This document shows positions 1 through 12,218 of a stretch of DNA of 64,000 nt, in pieces (the first letter of the stretch is position 1; each line of letters opens with the position of its first letter). Source of the DNA: Terfezia claveryi. Its lineage: Eukaryota; Ascomycota; Pezizomycetes; Pezizales; Pezizaceae. The stretch is taken from the NCBI GenBank assembly GCA_015179025.1, contig WHUX01000019.1, positions 372,001 to 436,000 of the forward strand, read 5' to 3'. A model generated the notes under the pieces. That model saw nothing but the letters and a program-made list of their open reading frames with translations, was not told where the DNA came from and did no database searches. A program made the position numbers and the translations under genes.

Positions 1-2308
1 TACTCAACCCTCACAGCCCTGGCTGCAGCTGAAGCCTGAGTTGCTGTTTTGGCAACAATCATACCGATTGGCTGGCCAGCGGTGAATACCTCGTCAACAG
101 CAAAGAAAACTTCGTCACACATAGGAGCACCCCACCAGTTCGCTTGTGCAGAAGGTAGGTCATTGTGGTCAATATATTCCACAACACCAGGGAGATCAAG
201 CGCTGCCGAAGGATCTACTTTCAGGAGCTTTGCATGTGCCTTGGTAGACAACACCATACACCCAAACAACTCGCCCCGCTGTAACGGAATATCATCTGTG
301 TATGTAGCCTCTCCAGTAGTTTGCTTCATTGCAGCGACATGGGGGACACCTTTTCCATACACTCTTTGCTCATAAGCAACAGTGGCATCTTGATCCCTAT
401 GACCAGTTGACAGCTCTCGCTCAATTTCTCTGACGGCATCTTGATCAATCTCAATTTGTTCGGTTACCTCGCCCTTCAACTGGGCAATAGTGTCGTGCCA
501 AAATCGGTAGAAGAATCCAAGTGCAAGCGACTTTCTGTAAACCGCCATGCCACCGGGAACGCCAAAAGAAAGGTTGAAATCCTTCTCGAGAGCATTCATA
601 GCTCCCTCGAGCACCTCTGAATTTCCCCATTCCTTCCCTTCAAGGTATGCCATAGCCCCTTTTGCCCCAACAGTCATAGGAGCCATACCACCGTAAGCAA
701 GAATAGCAGATTCAACAATATTATCTTCACCCAGAGTCAGCTGCAGGGCAGCTGTGACAATAGCAATGTCATCATCCTTCCTCTTTGCTTGCTTGTATGC
801 TCTGAAAAACTCCCCCTTCTCCTTCGCCACGGGAACCCTAATCTTCGCAAGGACCGCATTCGCAGCGAGTGCTGTAGTGCGATATTCTTTGAAGAACGAT
901 TCCATAGGAAGCTTGACCTCACCCTCGGAGACACTCTGGGCGATTAAGGTACTCTTCGAAGCCAAAAACACTGGATTCAGATCCGATATAGGTGAAGCTG
1001 TAGCAAGATTACCAGCGGGTGTTCCTACATTCCTAATCTGTCGTCCAGCAAAGTACCTCAACTGCTTCAAAATAGCAGCAAATGGTTGCGACTTCATAGG
1101 ACCATAATGCTTGATTGCCATCTCGGCAACCTTCTCCAGGTCTGTCAGAGTAATATTCGCACCAAATTCCAGATAGTCCTCCTCCAGACTGTACCCCTTC
1201 AATTCTGGGATATCTCCAACGTACACCGAAACAGCATAATTCATAGCCTTGAATTTAATTTCAATCTGTGTTTCTGTACTCCCACCGATGATTTTTGCCG
1301 ATGGTAGTGCTTCCTTGATTTTGATCAGCTGCTCGATTCTCACTGGCCTCAACCACCGCTTCCGCTTGTTCCCAAACGCCAAAGCCTTGAACTCATGCTT
1401 CATCAAAGATGGAGGGAAAATGAGTTCCTGATCCGACCTCAACTCAATGAACCCTGGTGAAGTGAATCTTTTGATTGGAGTCTCCTCTCCAACAGTCTCG
1501 GTAGACTTATTTTTACAACATTCAGCGGGTGGTTTCCCATCTTTTTGCATACAACACCCTCCGTGGCCATTCACTCCGTTGGCCTTCTCACAACCTGCAC
1601 CACTGCTGAATGTTTGTGCGGCATCCAATATTGGCCGGTAGCCCGTACATCGACAGAGATTCCCATCAAAGGCTTCCTCAACATCATGCTTCGTTGGATC
1701 AGAATTGTTTCTCAGCAGCGCATATAAACTCTTTTAACAATAAGGAAATACCATACATTAGCTACCGGTTCTTCCGGGGAAACTGAAACATCTTGAAACA
1801 TAGACATCTGACAGGGAACCCACCATGACAATCCCCGGAGTGCAAAACCCACATTGCGATCCGTGCCACTTCGCAATCCTTTCCTGTACTGGATGTGGCT
1901 TCTTTGAATTCCCAATTCCCTCGACAGTAATGACATGTTTTCCATCAACACTAATCAGGGGCGCAAGACAAGCATTAACTGATGCATGGTATATCTTCCT
2001 CGTTGTGGGGTTGTATTGTGATACCACCTGGTTCGGAATTTAGCATTTAAACCCAATCCTGAGCCTATAATACATACCACCGTGCAAGCTCCACAACCAC
2101 CCTCTGCACAACCAAGTTTTGTTCCTGTGAGCCCAATGCCCCGCAGGTATTCAAGTAAAGTGACTTCGGGGTCAATATCGTCTATCACGACCCTGGCCCC
2201 GTTTAAGTAGAATCGTATAGTATCCTCCCATCCTTCAACCACAGATGCCAGTGTCAAGATGCTATCGTCAGGCACCGCCGGCGCATTTTGTACCAACCCT
2301 GGACTCAT
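1..2308 (-). CDS. XDH: Xanthine dehydrogenase (purine hydroxylase), 5' part
   Basis: Molybdenum/FAD/2Fe-2S enzyme oxidising hypoxanthine and xanthine to urate in purine breakdown. Exons read right to left: 2308-2078, 2027-1824 and 1730 to the window edge, with introns 2077-2028 and 1823-1731 (GT-AG). Exon 1 holds the plant-type 2Fe-2S loop ([13 protein letters not shown]). Exon 2 holds [11 protein letters not shown] and exon 3 [15 protein letters not shown], the second 2Fe-2S centre. The FAD domain follows ([15 protein letters not shown], then [21 protein letters not shown]), and then the start of the molybdopterin domain ([10 protein letters not shown]). About 720 residues are present; the rest (usual family length about 1,350) lies beyond position 1. 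The ATG at 2308 is chosen because the upstream in-frame codon at 2332 is TTG. The frame is open across exon 3, so the gene looks intact here. Confidence 0.95.
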
Positions 2309-4076
2309 GCTGCCGAAGTCACTTCTCGACAATGAGTATTTACTGCCGTCTTGCCACCCGAATTTTGTGCGATAATTGAATAACTAAATTGAACTGAATC
2401 CGAAAGACTCGTCACAATGCAGGGTTTCAATAATTGGGCGATGGTTAATAGATAGAGGCAGTCCATCTATAAGCGAAAAGTGCATACACCTGGCGGGGTT
2501 CCCGTTCTTATCCGCTTTCCCCACATTCCAGCGACCACTTTGCCACACCAGACTACTCCGTACTGGGGTATTTTCGGCAGTCCCCGAAGGTGAACTACCG
2601 GTAATACATGAAAACTCCATAAAGCATATTTCCACGTTATACGGTGGCGACCAGTTCAAACTGGCGTCTTGGCTTTCATTATGCAACAGCTGTAAATAAT
2701 ATACCAAACATAAATACAATCACAACACTTTGTCCATCCAATGCCTTCAAAAAAAATCACTCAGAAAAAAGTTACGACGAGCAAGAAGAGAGTTTCCAAC
2801 CAGACTAGTTATACCGTATCACACAAAGTCTATCAAGCAGATCTGAGAAAACTCTAAATTCAGCCGACAAGAAAGGCTTATTCCACGCGCCACCCGTGCC
2901 ATTGTAAGGGCTTGTGCCAACCAGACTAGGGTATGTACTATGTAATAGCCCCGTACCCGGTTAATATTTTTGTGAGATCATGTGCACGTGACAACACCAA
3001 AGTAACAAGACAACAGACTGGCTATGAGGCGCTACTCAAAAATATTTTTGTTTACTAATGATGTACATACTAGTATACACGTGACAACGCCAAGTACTGT
3101 AACTCCCAAAAGAGACACAGACCTTCATTAGAAATTTACAAGTTGGAGACAATTCCGTCGCCGGCCCGCTACCCACCACATATGTATGTAGTGAAGATCC
3201 ACGTGGGCATTTCCGCTCGTAACATCTACCCTTGTACTGAGTATGTACGGATATGAGCACCTGTGGTAGGTTGCATGGTTTTGCATATGTAGACGGCTAA
3301 GGTTGTACATATTGAGGCTGCTTATTCAGCGGCATGGCGGATTTCGGTTTGTTTCATTTTACTTTGGTGTAACTAGCCAACCAGACCTACGAGGGGCCAA
3401 CCAGACTTACGAGGGGCCAACCAGACTACTGAAAAATCGAAGGTGCAATTGTAGTACGTCGTATCTACCAGCACAGTTGCCTTGGTTTACATACTTGCGC
3501 AGCTCATGTTGTGCATAATTATGCTGCTTATTCAGCGGCTACTCATGCCAGCAACCAGACTAACGATTTATGCAACTATAAACTTGAAATGCCAAGCGAA
3601 AAATCACCACAGCCAATGACGTCGACCACGTCAACCAGTCGAACCAGACTAGCAACTCATGACATGACCTCCATGTAGACTACGTTTGGCGGGGGCTAAC
3701 CAGACTACATGTAGAGCTGTTAATATAAATCCGTATCAGGAAGTTCGACTTTATCCATACGTGCAGCAGCCAAGCGCAGTGACCGCAGCGCAGGTTAGTG
3801 ATTTGCAATTGGACAGACAGTGGCTGAAGCCCTGGATGGCACTAAAAGACCGCCAATGGAGGTGAATAGAATTTCAATGTGAAAAGAGAAACGAGCCTGA
3901 ATGGAAAGAAAACCCCGTAATTCAAAACCAAGCGAAAGAAGCGGTACATTATAAGCCAAAAGAGGAGGAAATCATCCGAGAGCACAGAAATTTGAATATG
4001 AGCCACAATCGAAATGTATACAGGCCCAATTACTACCATGGCCACTCATAAAAAGAAAACACATTGCGTCCCGACA
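2309..4076. other. Repeat-rich spacer between XDH and the HPt gene
   Basis: No ORF here resembles a protein. The spacer carries at least eight copies of the CCAACCAGACTA repeat: 2796-2807, 2917-2928, three in tandem at 3377-3428, 3551-3562, 3641-3652 and 3696-3707. Two other short segments recur: CACGTGACAAC near 2985 and 3078, and TGCTTATTCAGCGGC near 3320 and 3524. The latter part lies downstream of the minus-strand HPt gene and may hold its 3' UTR. Confidence 0.6.
2796..3707 (+). repeat. Cluster of CCAACCAGACTA dispersed repeats
   Basis: At least eight copies in one orientation within 0.9 kb. The copy at 2908-2928 shows the longer form, AGGGCTTGTGCCAACCAGAC followed by TA. Three copies at 3377-3428 are in perfect 20-bp register, as CCAACCAGACYTACGAGGGG units. 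The copies at 3551, 3641 and 3696 keep only the AACCAGACTA core. This is the densest cluster of the family in the window. Confidence 0.8.
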
Positions 4077-4966
4077 CTACGGATGCTTTGCATAAAAGCT
4101 ATAGAGTATTTGCTTCACCAATTGGTAGTCGACTTCCATGACGTCTAGTTTTTTCTGGATCTGATCCAAGGGATTTTTGGGATCCATGACCATATTGTGG
4201 CTAGGTTCGTCTAGTTTTTTCTGGATCTGATCCAAGGGATCTTTGGGAGCAATGACCATACTGTGGTCTTCGTCTAGTTTTTTCTGGATCTGACCCAAGG
4301 GATCTCTGGGATCCATGACCATACTGCGGTCAGGTTCGTCTAGTTTTTTCTGGATCTGATCCAAGGGATCTTTGGGAGCAATGACCATACTGTGGCCAGG
4401 TTCGTCTAGTTTTTTCTGGATCTGATTCAAGGATTCTTTGGGATCCGTGTCAATTTTGCGGCCAAATTCGTCTTGTCCCGCACCTAGATGTTGGATCGCC
4501 TCGCAGGCATTCTTGATCTTAATAAGCCCTAGAGTTGCCGACGAGCCCTTAAGAAAGTGACCTAATGATGATAGAACTCCAAGATCCTTCATTCGTCTAT
4601 AACACATAGACGTATTAGCGAGGGTATTCAGGGCTGCGCGAGAGGAATGGGGAGCTTATACAATCCTTCTCTCATATCGATGATTGTTTTTTCTGCTTGT
4701 TCAAAGAACTCAAAGACAATTGTTTTCGAGAATTCCCTTTCCTCATCGTCGTCCATATCTAATATCTGGCTAAATGTTTCCAGATCGATAATATCCGTGC
4801 AGTTGGTAAAAGCATTGCCTCCCATCTTGTCCTGCCGTGCCCCGCTATCATTAGAAACTATTTGATAGACGAAGGCATTGCGAGACTCCTCCAACTTCAT
4901 ATCAAATGGATGTGTGCTCGCTGAAGTTGACCTTTGCCACAGTACGGGGTTAGGTTGCTCTGCCAT
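4077..4966 (-). CDS. YPD1: Ypd1-type histidine phosphotransfer (HPt) protein with internal tandem repeats
   Basis: Phosphorelay intermediate that carries phosphate from hybrid histidine kinases to response regulators (Sln1-Ypd1-Ssk1/Skn7 pathway in yeast). Exons 4966-4662 and 4596-4077 are joined across a 65-bp intron (GTATAA...TTATAG, CTAATA branch), giving 274 aa. The HPt fold is clear: DLETFSQILDMDDDEEREFS, then FFEQAEKTI, then the phospho-accepting HFLKGSSATLGL, then CEAIQHLG. Fungal Ypd1 proteins are usually about 130-175 aa. The extra length is five copies of a 22-residue unit (core PLDQIQKKLDE) between the HPt helices and the terminal VDYQLVKQILYSFY helix. The start MAEQPN at 4966 is preferred to an ATG at 5026, because the stretch just upstream looks like a 5' UTR intron ending TTGCAG. 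Confidence 0.88.
4143..4470 (-). repeat. Five-copy 66-bp coding tandem repeat in the HPt gene
   Basis: Units begin at about 4143, 4209, 4272, 4338 and 4404, with spacings 66, 63, 66 and 66 bp. All are in frame. Each encodes QIQKKLD followed by an acidic/Pro linker and MV. One copy lacks a single codon (DEDHSM instead of DEPxHSM). Linkers alternate between MVIAPKD and MVMDPRD/MVMDPKN, which suggests that pairs of units were duplicated together. Confidence 0.9.
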
Positions 4967-7557
4967 ACCTGCGTGTGCTTGGATTTGTAAACTTCTGCAA
5001 TCATCAAAAATTAGTTTTCCAGGCATGATAAGCTAAAGGAGGGGTCTAGCAAAGAGGGGCAAAGGAGGCGTGTACCTACGGTTGCTATTGTGTTAGGACG
5101 GAACCGAGGAGTAATATATATATATATCGATCCGTCTGAATAGGGAGAGTAGGGCAAGTGGATAGCTTCCGTGAGTATAGTATTTTGAGGCTCGGGGTGA
5201 TGGTATGATGGTATGATGGAATTAAGTTGTCAGGATGGAGCCGAAGCTCAGTTGGAGGAATAGAGTTACCGATGAAACCGTTAGAGAGGGGTTGTGAAAG
5301 TTGACAGTAGAGGTATGACGGGGGGGCTCCTTCTTGGCAAGGAAGAACTAGCAGTACACGACTTTCTTGATCTTAGCACACACTTACCCTCTACGGTAGC
5401 TGCAGTGGTCCTGGATGGCTAGTCTGGTTGGCACAAAAGTATGGATGGCTTAGTCTGGCTCGCACTAGCCCCTCCACAGTGGATGGCTGTGCTACTCCTC
5501 CATTGCTGGGGTATTTGAACATCATTTTGGCGGGAAGGCATCTGCTCAACTGAAGGGCAATAAGTAACCAGACTAGGTAAACCCTTCAAGAGCAACAGAG
5601 CATGGGGATGCCGTATATGGACTTGGCCACCTAGGTATACCTATATTATTCAGCATGAGAAGAAGTACCTATCGCTCTAGAGGCACGAGACTAGTTTCCG
5701 GAATTCAATAAGCATACCAATAGAGCACAAAGAACTGTCATTGATGATACTCCATGTAAAGCTTGCTTCCTGCTTCTAGAGTTGCTCTAAACCGCACCTA
5801 GCCCTACTAGCATAGAGATAGTAGTCTGGCTCTCGTAAACAGAGAGACAATGCTCCTGTCACCTACTCTACCTGTCACCCAGAGCTAAAGAGAGAGTGGC
5901 TTACAATATAAGGATCTGAAGGCAAATAATCAATAATCAGGATACCCAGGCTATCAATCGAGGGCTGCGCAGTGACATTCATGGCTTCTCCACTAGGCAC
6001 GAGAACAGTTTGCCGATGATATCCTCACTACAAACAATAGCACTCTTAGACCCTGGTCTTCGGCGGTAACTCCACTTACAAGTAAAGGTGCTCCTGCAGT
6101 GGAACAAGATCACTACTACCCGAACCCGAACATAATTCTTAGTGCCACCTGAAGATTCTAAATAGCCCCCACATCGAGAGGTCCGTCGCTGCCGATCCCC
6201 GGACAACCCGTAGAGTCTAAATAAATCGAGATAGGTATACGCAGAATCCCGACCGTAGAGGCCAGAAATTACCACACACTCCTATTTTCGAGTAAAATCC
6301 CGAGACTATTGCCGAGTGCTAGTGGAGATATTAGGTATGTCTAGAGGTAAATTCGGTGATATCGTTGCCCGAGTTTGGATTGTTTAGAATTTGCGAGATA
6401 GTGCACCGATTTGGCGGAGGGGTTGGATCGAGTCTACTAAAATTGTGGATACATACATAGTACATGGCCCGGCTTTGATCGGCAAAGTATGTGCTACTTA
6501 GCTGCACCGGAGGTCCCTTCAGTGTCTCATCGGAGAGAAATCCGTTGATTTGGCCCTCTTGTCAGTTTGACGGTTTGAAGCCAGACTCTACATCTTTGAT
6601 AGATCACTTTCACAGAAGGGTGCCACTGACAACTGTCACTTCATCGCCGGGGACAGTCCATACATCGATATATAAAATACATCATGCCCCGCAACCACGA
6701 CGGGGATGGCCACGAAACTGGCCTGTGAAGAATGACCCACGGAAGTGGGCTTTGATAGACTGCATGATACTACTCTGGGCCTGGGTCCCGCTCATCTGAC
6801 AACCTAGGGTCCCTACTATTCAGTACGGTACTAAGCTTTTCTGCTGCCAATACGCACTTGGACTAGTTAATAGGGTTGGTATTGCAGCAGCCAGAAACCA
6901 GACTACAGCCAGAATGAAGTGAACTGTTAGTAAAAAATAAATATTCAACGACAGTTGGCAATGTACGGATAAAGTTAACTAAACCACGTGCATTAGCTTC
7001 TTCTCCACGACTTTTTCTGTTTACTGTCTCATACGTCTTGATAGCGGGGTACTCTACTACTAGTGTAGGTATGCTGAGCGGAAGCTAGGCAGGATATAAG
7101 GAAGGAAATATGCAGGCGGCAAATCGCTGTTGTACAAACCTCAAGCTTGATTGAATGGACCTCAACCCACGATTGCTGTGCCTGACCTCGTGACGCTATA
7201 GCACCGAGAGCATTGACATTAGCAAACTCTTGAACGACAGCGAAACCAATCACACGGGCATTATATATAGGATTGCATGTACTGTACAGGACTCCCAGAT
7301 CACCATACAGCTGCAGTACAAACGAATTGGACGAAAAGTAGGTATATGGGAACGGACGGCTCGATAGTCCAGGTCCCTCAAGTACTCATATTGACCAGAT
7401 CACAGATAGAAATATATTACTTGGCAACTAGGTAGTACCAGACTCCAAAACCTTTATACCAAGCTTGACAGGCAGATATTTACATGTGGTTCTTTCTCTC
7501 CATAATTTTTGAAGTGGGATATATGGGTTTGTATATGTATGCTGTGAATTGGATCGC
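4967..7557. other. Spacer with scattered repeats, no convincing gene
   Basis: Holds the probable 5' UTR intron of the HPt gene near 4990-5090, a (TA)n run near 5118-5127, and TAGTCTGG repeats at 5420, 5451, 5565, 5822 and 6895. ORFs at 5979-6275 and 6491-6799 show no family motif, no biased composition and no splice-supported extension. I see no RNA gene. Confidence 0.5.
5420..5576. repeat. TAGTCTGG-family repeats, head-to-tail and inverted
   Basis: TAGTCTGGTTGGCACAAAAG begins at 5420. The second subtype, TAGTCTGGCTCGCACTAGCC plus CCTCC, begins at 5451. An inverted copy, AACCAGACTAGGTAAACCC, begins at 5566. A truncated copy lies at 5822. The segment 5420-5576 is therefore bounded by TAGTCTGG on the left and CCAGACTA on the right. 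Confidence 0.7.
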
Positions 7558-9205
7558 TTATTTAGTGACTTTATGAATGGCCTCAGCGAGGTACTGGACG
7601 TTGCCAGAGGTAATTCCGGCTACGGATATTCTGCCATCCAAAGTTCCATATACAGAGTGCTACAAATCTAGTTAGTCCTGATAATATATAGGTACAGTAT
7701 AACATGGGATAAAACATACTTCTTGAGCCAATTTCTTGACCTGCTCTGCTTGAAGGCCAGTAAAGCAGAACATTCCAATCTGGGAAGTGATGTGAGACCA
7801 ATCTCTCTGGGAGCCGAGCTTCTCGAGGTTGCTCTTCAGGGATGATCGCATAGCGATGATGCGGTCCGCCATGCCCTTGACCTCGTCGAGCCATTGTTGG
7901 TTTAGCTTAGTGTCGTTGAGGATCTCCGCAGCAATACGGGCACCGTTAATGGGGGGGTTAGAGTAGAGAGGCCGAACGAGGATCTTGATTTGAGAATCGA
8001 CCCGCTTTTTCTCTTCGGCAGACTCGCAGACAATAGAGAAAGCACCGACACGCTCACCATAGAGACCCTGTCCACGTGATCAGAGTCCATCCTACAACTA
8101 TCAAGTTAAGATGTACCTACCATGTTCTTAGCGAAAGACTGGCAGAGGGCAATGTTGTGTCCCTCCTTGACGAAGTGCCTTACAGCATAAGCATCCTTGC
8201 CGGTGTTACCAGAGGCGAATCCCTGGTAGGCCATATCGAAGAATGCATAATGCTCGCCAAACTTGATAGCATCTGAGATGGCGTTCCACTGCTCTGGGAT
8301 AGGGTCAACTCCAGTAGGGTTGTGGGCGCATGCATGAAGCAAGAAAATAGAATGCCTTGGTGCGTTTTTGATGTCTACAATGAGGCCATCGAAGTCCAAA
8401 CCAATGATATCCTTGTTGTAGTAGCGGTATTTCTCAACCTTCAACCCTGAATCTTTGAAGACGGCATTATGGTTGGCCCAAGAGGGGTTGGGGATGTAGA
8501 TGGTCTTCGCATGTGGGTAAAACCTTTCAAGGAAAGCACCACCAATACGAAGGGCACCAGTTCCAGATACGGACTGGGTGATGGCAATGCGATTCTCCTT
8601 CAATGGAGCAGAGTCTGCACCATAGGCGAGGAGGGCGGCTGCTTTGGTGAATGCTGGAACACCAGTGATGCCTGCATACTCCTTGTCCATATTTCGACCC
8701 AAGATGCGCTGCTCTGCTTCCCGCACTGATGGAAGGACATATGGCTTGCCCTGGTCGTCACGGTAGGCACCGACACCTGCACACCTGGCATTAAACTCTG
8801 CTTCTGCCCATAGGTTGAAGGCTCCATACCCAAGTTGATCTTCTTATCGAACTTGTCGGCCTTGAATGCCTCGGTGATACCTGTTAATTCTCATCAATAC
8901 AATTCCACGAAATAAAAGGATGACTCATCAGCCTACCTAGAATGGCCTATTCCACAATAACAATATGATGTTAGCTCGAGAGAATATATAAGTTAAGTTG
9001 CTTAACAATTCGTAACCCTTACATCCTGTAGCTCACGAAGTTGTTTGATTAGCTCCGGCTATAGTAGGGGAACTCGGGAGTCACATACTGGAGGGCCTTG
9101 TGGGACGCCTGACCAAAACGAAATTGATCGAGCTGCGAAAACTCGCGAGGCACCAGGTGCCTTGACGGCGGATCGTAGAGGGGCAACAGCTCTTACCGAG
9201 AACAT
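7558..9205 (-). CDS. AAT1: Aspartate aminotransferase, mitochondrial
   Basis: PLP enzyme interconverting aspartate/2-oxoglutarate and oxaloacetate/glutamate (malate-aspartate shuttle). Seven exons: 9205-9089, 9025-9023, 8946-8937, 8880-8830, 8776-8121, 8067-7720 and 7659-7558. They sum to 1,287 bp (428 aa), the usual length of the mitochondrial isoenzyme. The N-terminus ([18 protein letters not shown]...) is Arg-rich and lacks acidic residues, like a matrix-targeting peptide. Family blocks follow: [43 protein letters not shown], and the PLP-lysine motif [16 protein letters not shown]. Two internal exons are only 3 nt (GAT, the conserved Asp of GPPD) and 10 nt long. Every intron is GT-AG and 53-76 bp. 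Confidence 0.95.
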
Positions 9206-9705
9206 CTTCGCGAGGCAACGGAAAATCTGGAAAGATGGAGAAAGGGGAAGGGAAGGTTCAAGGTCTTGCTATATACTAACAGTATCCAGGACTTAGCCTC
9301 CGATCGGTCACAGTAGGTATAAATTGGCCGAGAAGTTCTGAACTTCTCCACAAATAGTTGATGGGGTGGATGTCACAACAGTCTTACTAGCGAGCATAGG
9401 GGAAAACGAACATCCCCACCTATGTACTTCGAATATGAGGTCCTGCTAACAATAAAAACTGCAATGGATTTTCTTGTGCGACAGTCCAAAGTGGGATGAT
9501 GCATTGCGGGTAATTCGAATGCCCCGCCCGGCTATGTTGTCTCAGTGCCTGCACACCATACCATAAGTGTCGTGGCGCCCCGGAGAATCACAAATCAGCA
9601 TGAAGAACAAGAATGTACTCCAGAGCGCCGTTCCTCAGCAACACGACTATACTTGCATAAATATTAGAAATTATAGGGATATCAGAACCTCTCTCTAGGG
9701 TATAA
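9206..9705. other. Short spacer upstream of AAT
   Basis: About 500 bp between the AAT start and the SEC6 stop, presumably the AAT promoter plus the SEC6 3' UTR. I see no coding signal or repeat. Confidence 0.5.
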
Positions 9706-12218
9706 CTATTTGACTTTTCCCATGAATGTTGGCTTTCCACTCGGCGCATATGGCTCCTGTCTCTTAATGATATTCACCATCTCTCTGTTACTATCTTCCC
9801 GTATTCGCACAACCTGCTCCACCCAAGCAGGATTCAAATCCCAATAGGCTTCCTTAAAAGCCTCGTATTTGATATAAAGGCCCTCCTTAGGCTCGGAAAT
9901 AAGGCCCATGAAATGTTCCAGTACACTCCAAGTGCCCTTGACTTGTTCTAGTGGAAGAAACTCAATAAAGAACTGATATCCAACTAAAACGTCGCTCCGA
10001 ATCTGCTCACATGCTTCTGCGATATGTAGTTTTGCTCCCTTGTTCCTAACAGCGTTTAGATACGACTGAAGGGTGCGCTCGGACAAGCTCTCGACCAGAC
10101 CACCAAATAAGTCAGCATTTAGCATTTGCTCGCATGGGTCAAGGAGATATGATCGAATTGTAGCGGTGATGTTGAACATCTGGTCCCCGCCATACCACGA
10201 CTGCGTAAATAGTGCATTAAATGCGGGTTTCAGATCATGGAAGATTATGTCAACGCAACGCTCAATGCACGCTTCGGCCGTCGCAATGTAGCCATCAATG
10301 GCACTATCAAGGGCTGCCGCAATCTGTTCTGAGAATTTCCGTGAAAGTAGCGGGGTCACTTTGGCTGACGTAGACTCTGTGTAATTTGCGCATTTGACCT
10401 GGTCGTTTGCCACGGCAATCGTGTACTCTAATATACCCTCGATGGCCTCTTCGGAATTCGCACAATAGTTATCGATTTCGTCCTCCATGACTTTTTGCCA
10501 CTTCTGCTGTCTGTCCTTCAGGAGTCGAACACACTCGTCGACAACGCCTACGACCACACTTCCTTTATTACTGTCCAGAGCCATCTCTATTTGTTGATTT
10601 ATCATCTGGAACATTGTTACAGCCCCAGGCATACCAGCATTCTTGTTTTCGTCGTACTCCAGAGTCTGAGGACGATTGATGAAATCCCTTGTGTCATCCT
10701 CAATGATTTTGTTAATCCACTTCTCCATTGAATTGACGATAAGGCCCAAGTATTCCTTGACAAGCTCTTCTTCTTTGCCATCCAGAAGCTGAGGTTTCAA
10801 GTCCTTGGCCTTCACACCAAGCCCTTTCATTTGTTGAGTATATTCAGATTTCCATAGTATGACCTTGAGTAGACTTCCACCGTCCAATTCCGGTTGCTCC
10901 ACAAGCGATTTGAGGAAGTCATGCATTAGTGTGTGGTATATATTTAGGTAGGTTTCGAAGATTTTCCATTTCGGCGGCATAAGTTGCGGAAAATGGTCCT
11001 TTACCGTTTGTAGGTCGTTGAAATACCACTGAAGGCTGTCAAAAAGTCCGTCTGGATCTTCTGCAAATCGTTCAGACACACCTTCAAACTTTGCCCCTGC
11101 AGCAGCTGTTATACAAGCCAGCCACTTTTCCTTATATCCCCGTGCAACTTTTGGACCCGTCCGAATCGACTTGAACCGGGAAGCAAGTTCTTGATGAGAG
11201 CTCTGCGCAGCTTGTAGGGCGATAACTTTCTCGTCCGACCTTTCTTCCGCGTCGATAATTTTTGCCAGCCGTACAACCAAACCAACGTTTCCAGCCCGCA
11301 CGAGCTCAATCATGTTCATGGAAATAATGCCGATCCGCTCATCAAAGATCTCCACCGTATTAGCCAAGGGTGAGAAGTAACTTTCAAGCGTTGCCCGTAA
11401 ATCTGCGTCGAGAGATTCGCTTTGGTGGAGGGCATCGTCTCGGAAATCTTGTATCTGGGTTATTTGATGGTGTACTGGTAGTAGCCTAGGCATAGGGTTC
11501 ATTATATCTGGTTTTTGTTAGCCTAAGTCCTCTTCACATGAATACAGGTGGTGTATATACCCTCTCCATAGTCTTCCCTTAACATGCGGTCAACTGCTGA
11601 TAGCTTCTCATCCAAACCCTGAAGCCCTGATTTCATATCCTCCGCTGCCACGAAGTTGCGGTGTATTTTCGAGATCTGTACTGCAGTTAGACTCCGTATC
11701 CTGACAACACACTCGCTTCAAATTCACCTTGTTTATCAAAGGAAACTCCTGAATCATATTCTGTGCCTCCATACAAAGTTTCTCAATCTTTGTCGAACCC
11801 GGTTAGTTAGCCGGTTTCACCAAACAGGCCGCATAACAGTCCCTCACCTTCATCATCTCCTCCTTGATAGCCGAGATACTCCTTTCCCCTTGACTGATAA
11901 CCTGCAATCCTGCCTATTCCTCATACTCCCTTTAGCTCCCAGGTATCAAACCAGCTGTACAGCCATATATATTCGAACCCGGACGCACCTCCGTAACCTG
12001 CAATTGTTGCTTTAATCCGGATTTAAGCTGTGCGTCCAGCGCGGCCTTCTTCCTCGAGAACTCCGCTTTCAGAGAGGATATCTTGTCCAGATCCTAGAGA
12101 AATTCGTCCCACACTTGTTAGCGTAGGTACATTTGAACTGAGCAGTTATTGATGTAGATACCTCTGGATGTCTAAGCAGCTCAGAGAGCTTCACTGTGAT
12201 CACTTCGTTATCATCCAT
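9706..12218 (-). CDS. SEC6: Exocyst complex subunit Sec6
   Basis: Core subunit of the exocyst, which tethers secretory vesicles to the plasma membrane at growth sites. Six exons (12218-12162, 12093-11989, 11913-11848, 11787-11728, 11675-11561, 11507-9706) give 734 aa, close to filamentous-fungal Sec6. The N-terminus reads MDDNEVITVKLSELLRHPE, then DLDKISSLKAEFSRKKAALD, then IEKLCMEAQNMIQEFPLINK, a helical coiled-coil region typical of the family. The large last exon carries the conserved C-terminal helical bundles (for example PPKWKIFETYLNIYH and FFIEFLPLEQVKGTW). Introns are 52-75 bp and in matching phases; that at 11847-11788 has a GCTAACT branch. The gene is divergent from uL30m with 289 bp between the start codons. 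Confidence 0.95.

Noticed and set aside
3377..3428. CRISPR-like array because of regularly spaced repeats
   Set aside because: Only three units, spacers are part of the same repeat, and the genome is clearly eukaryotic.
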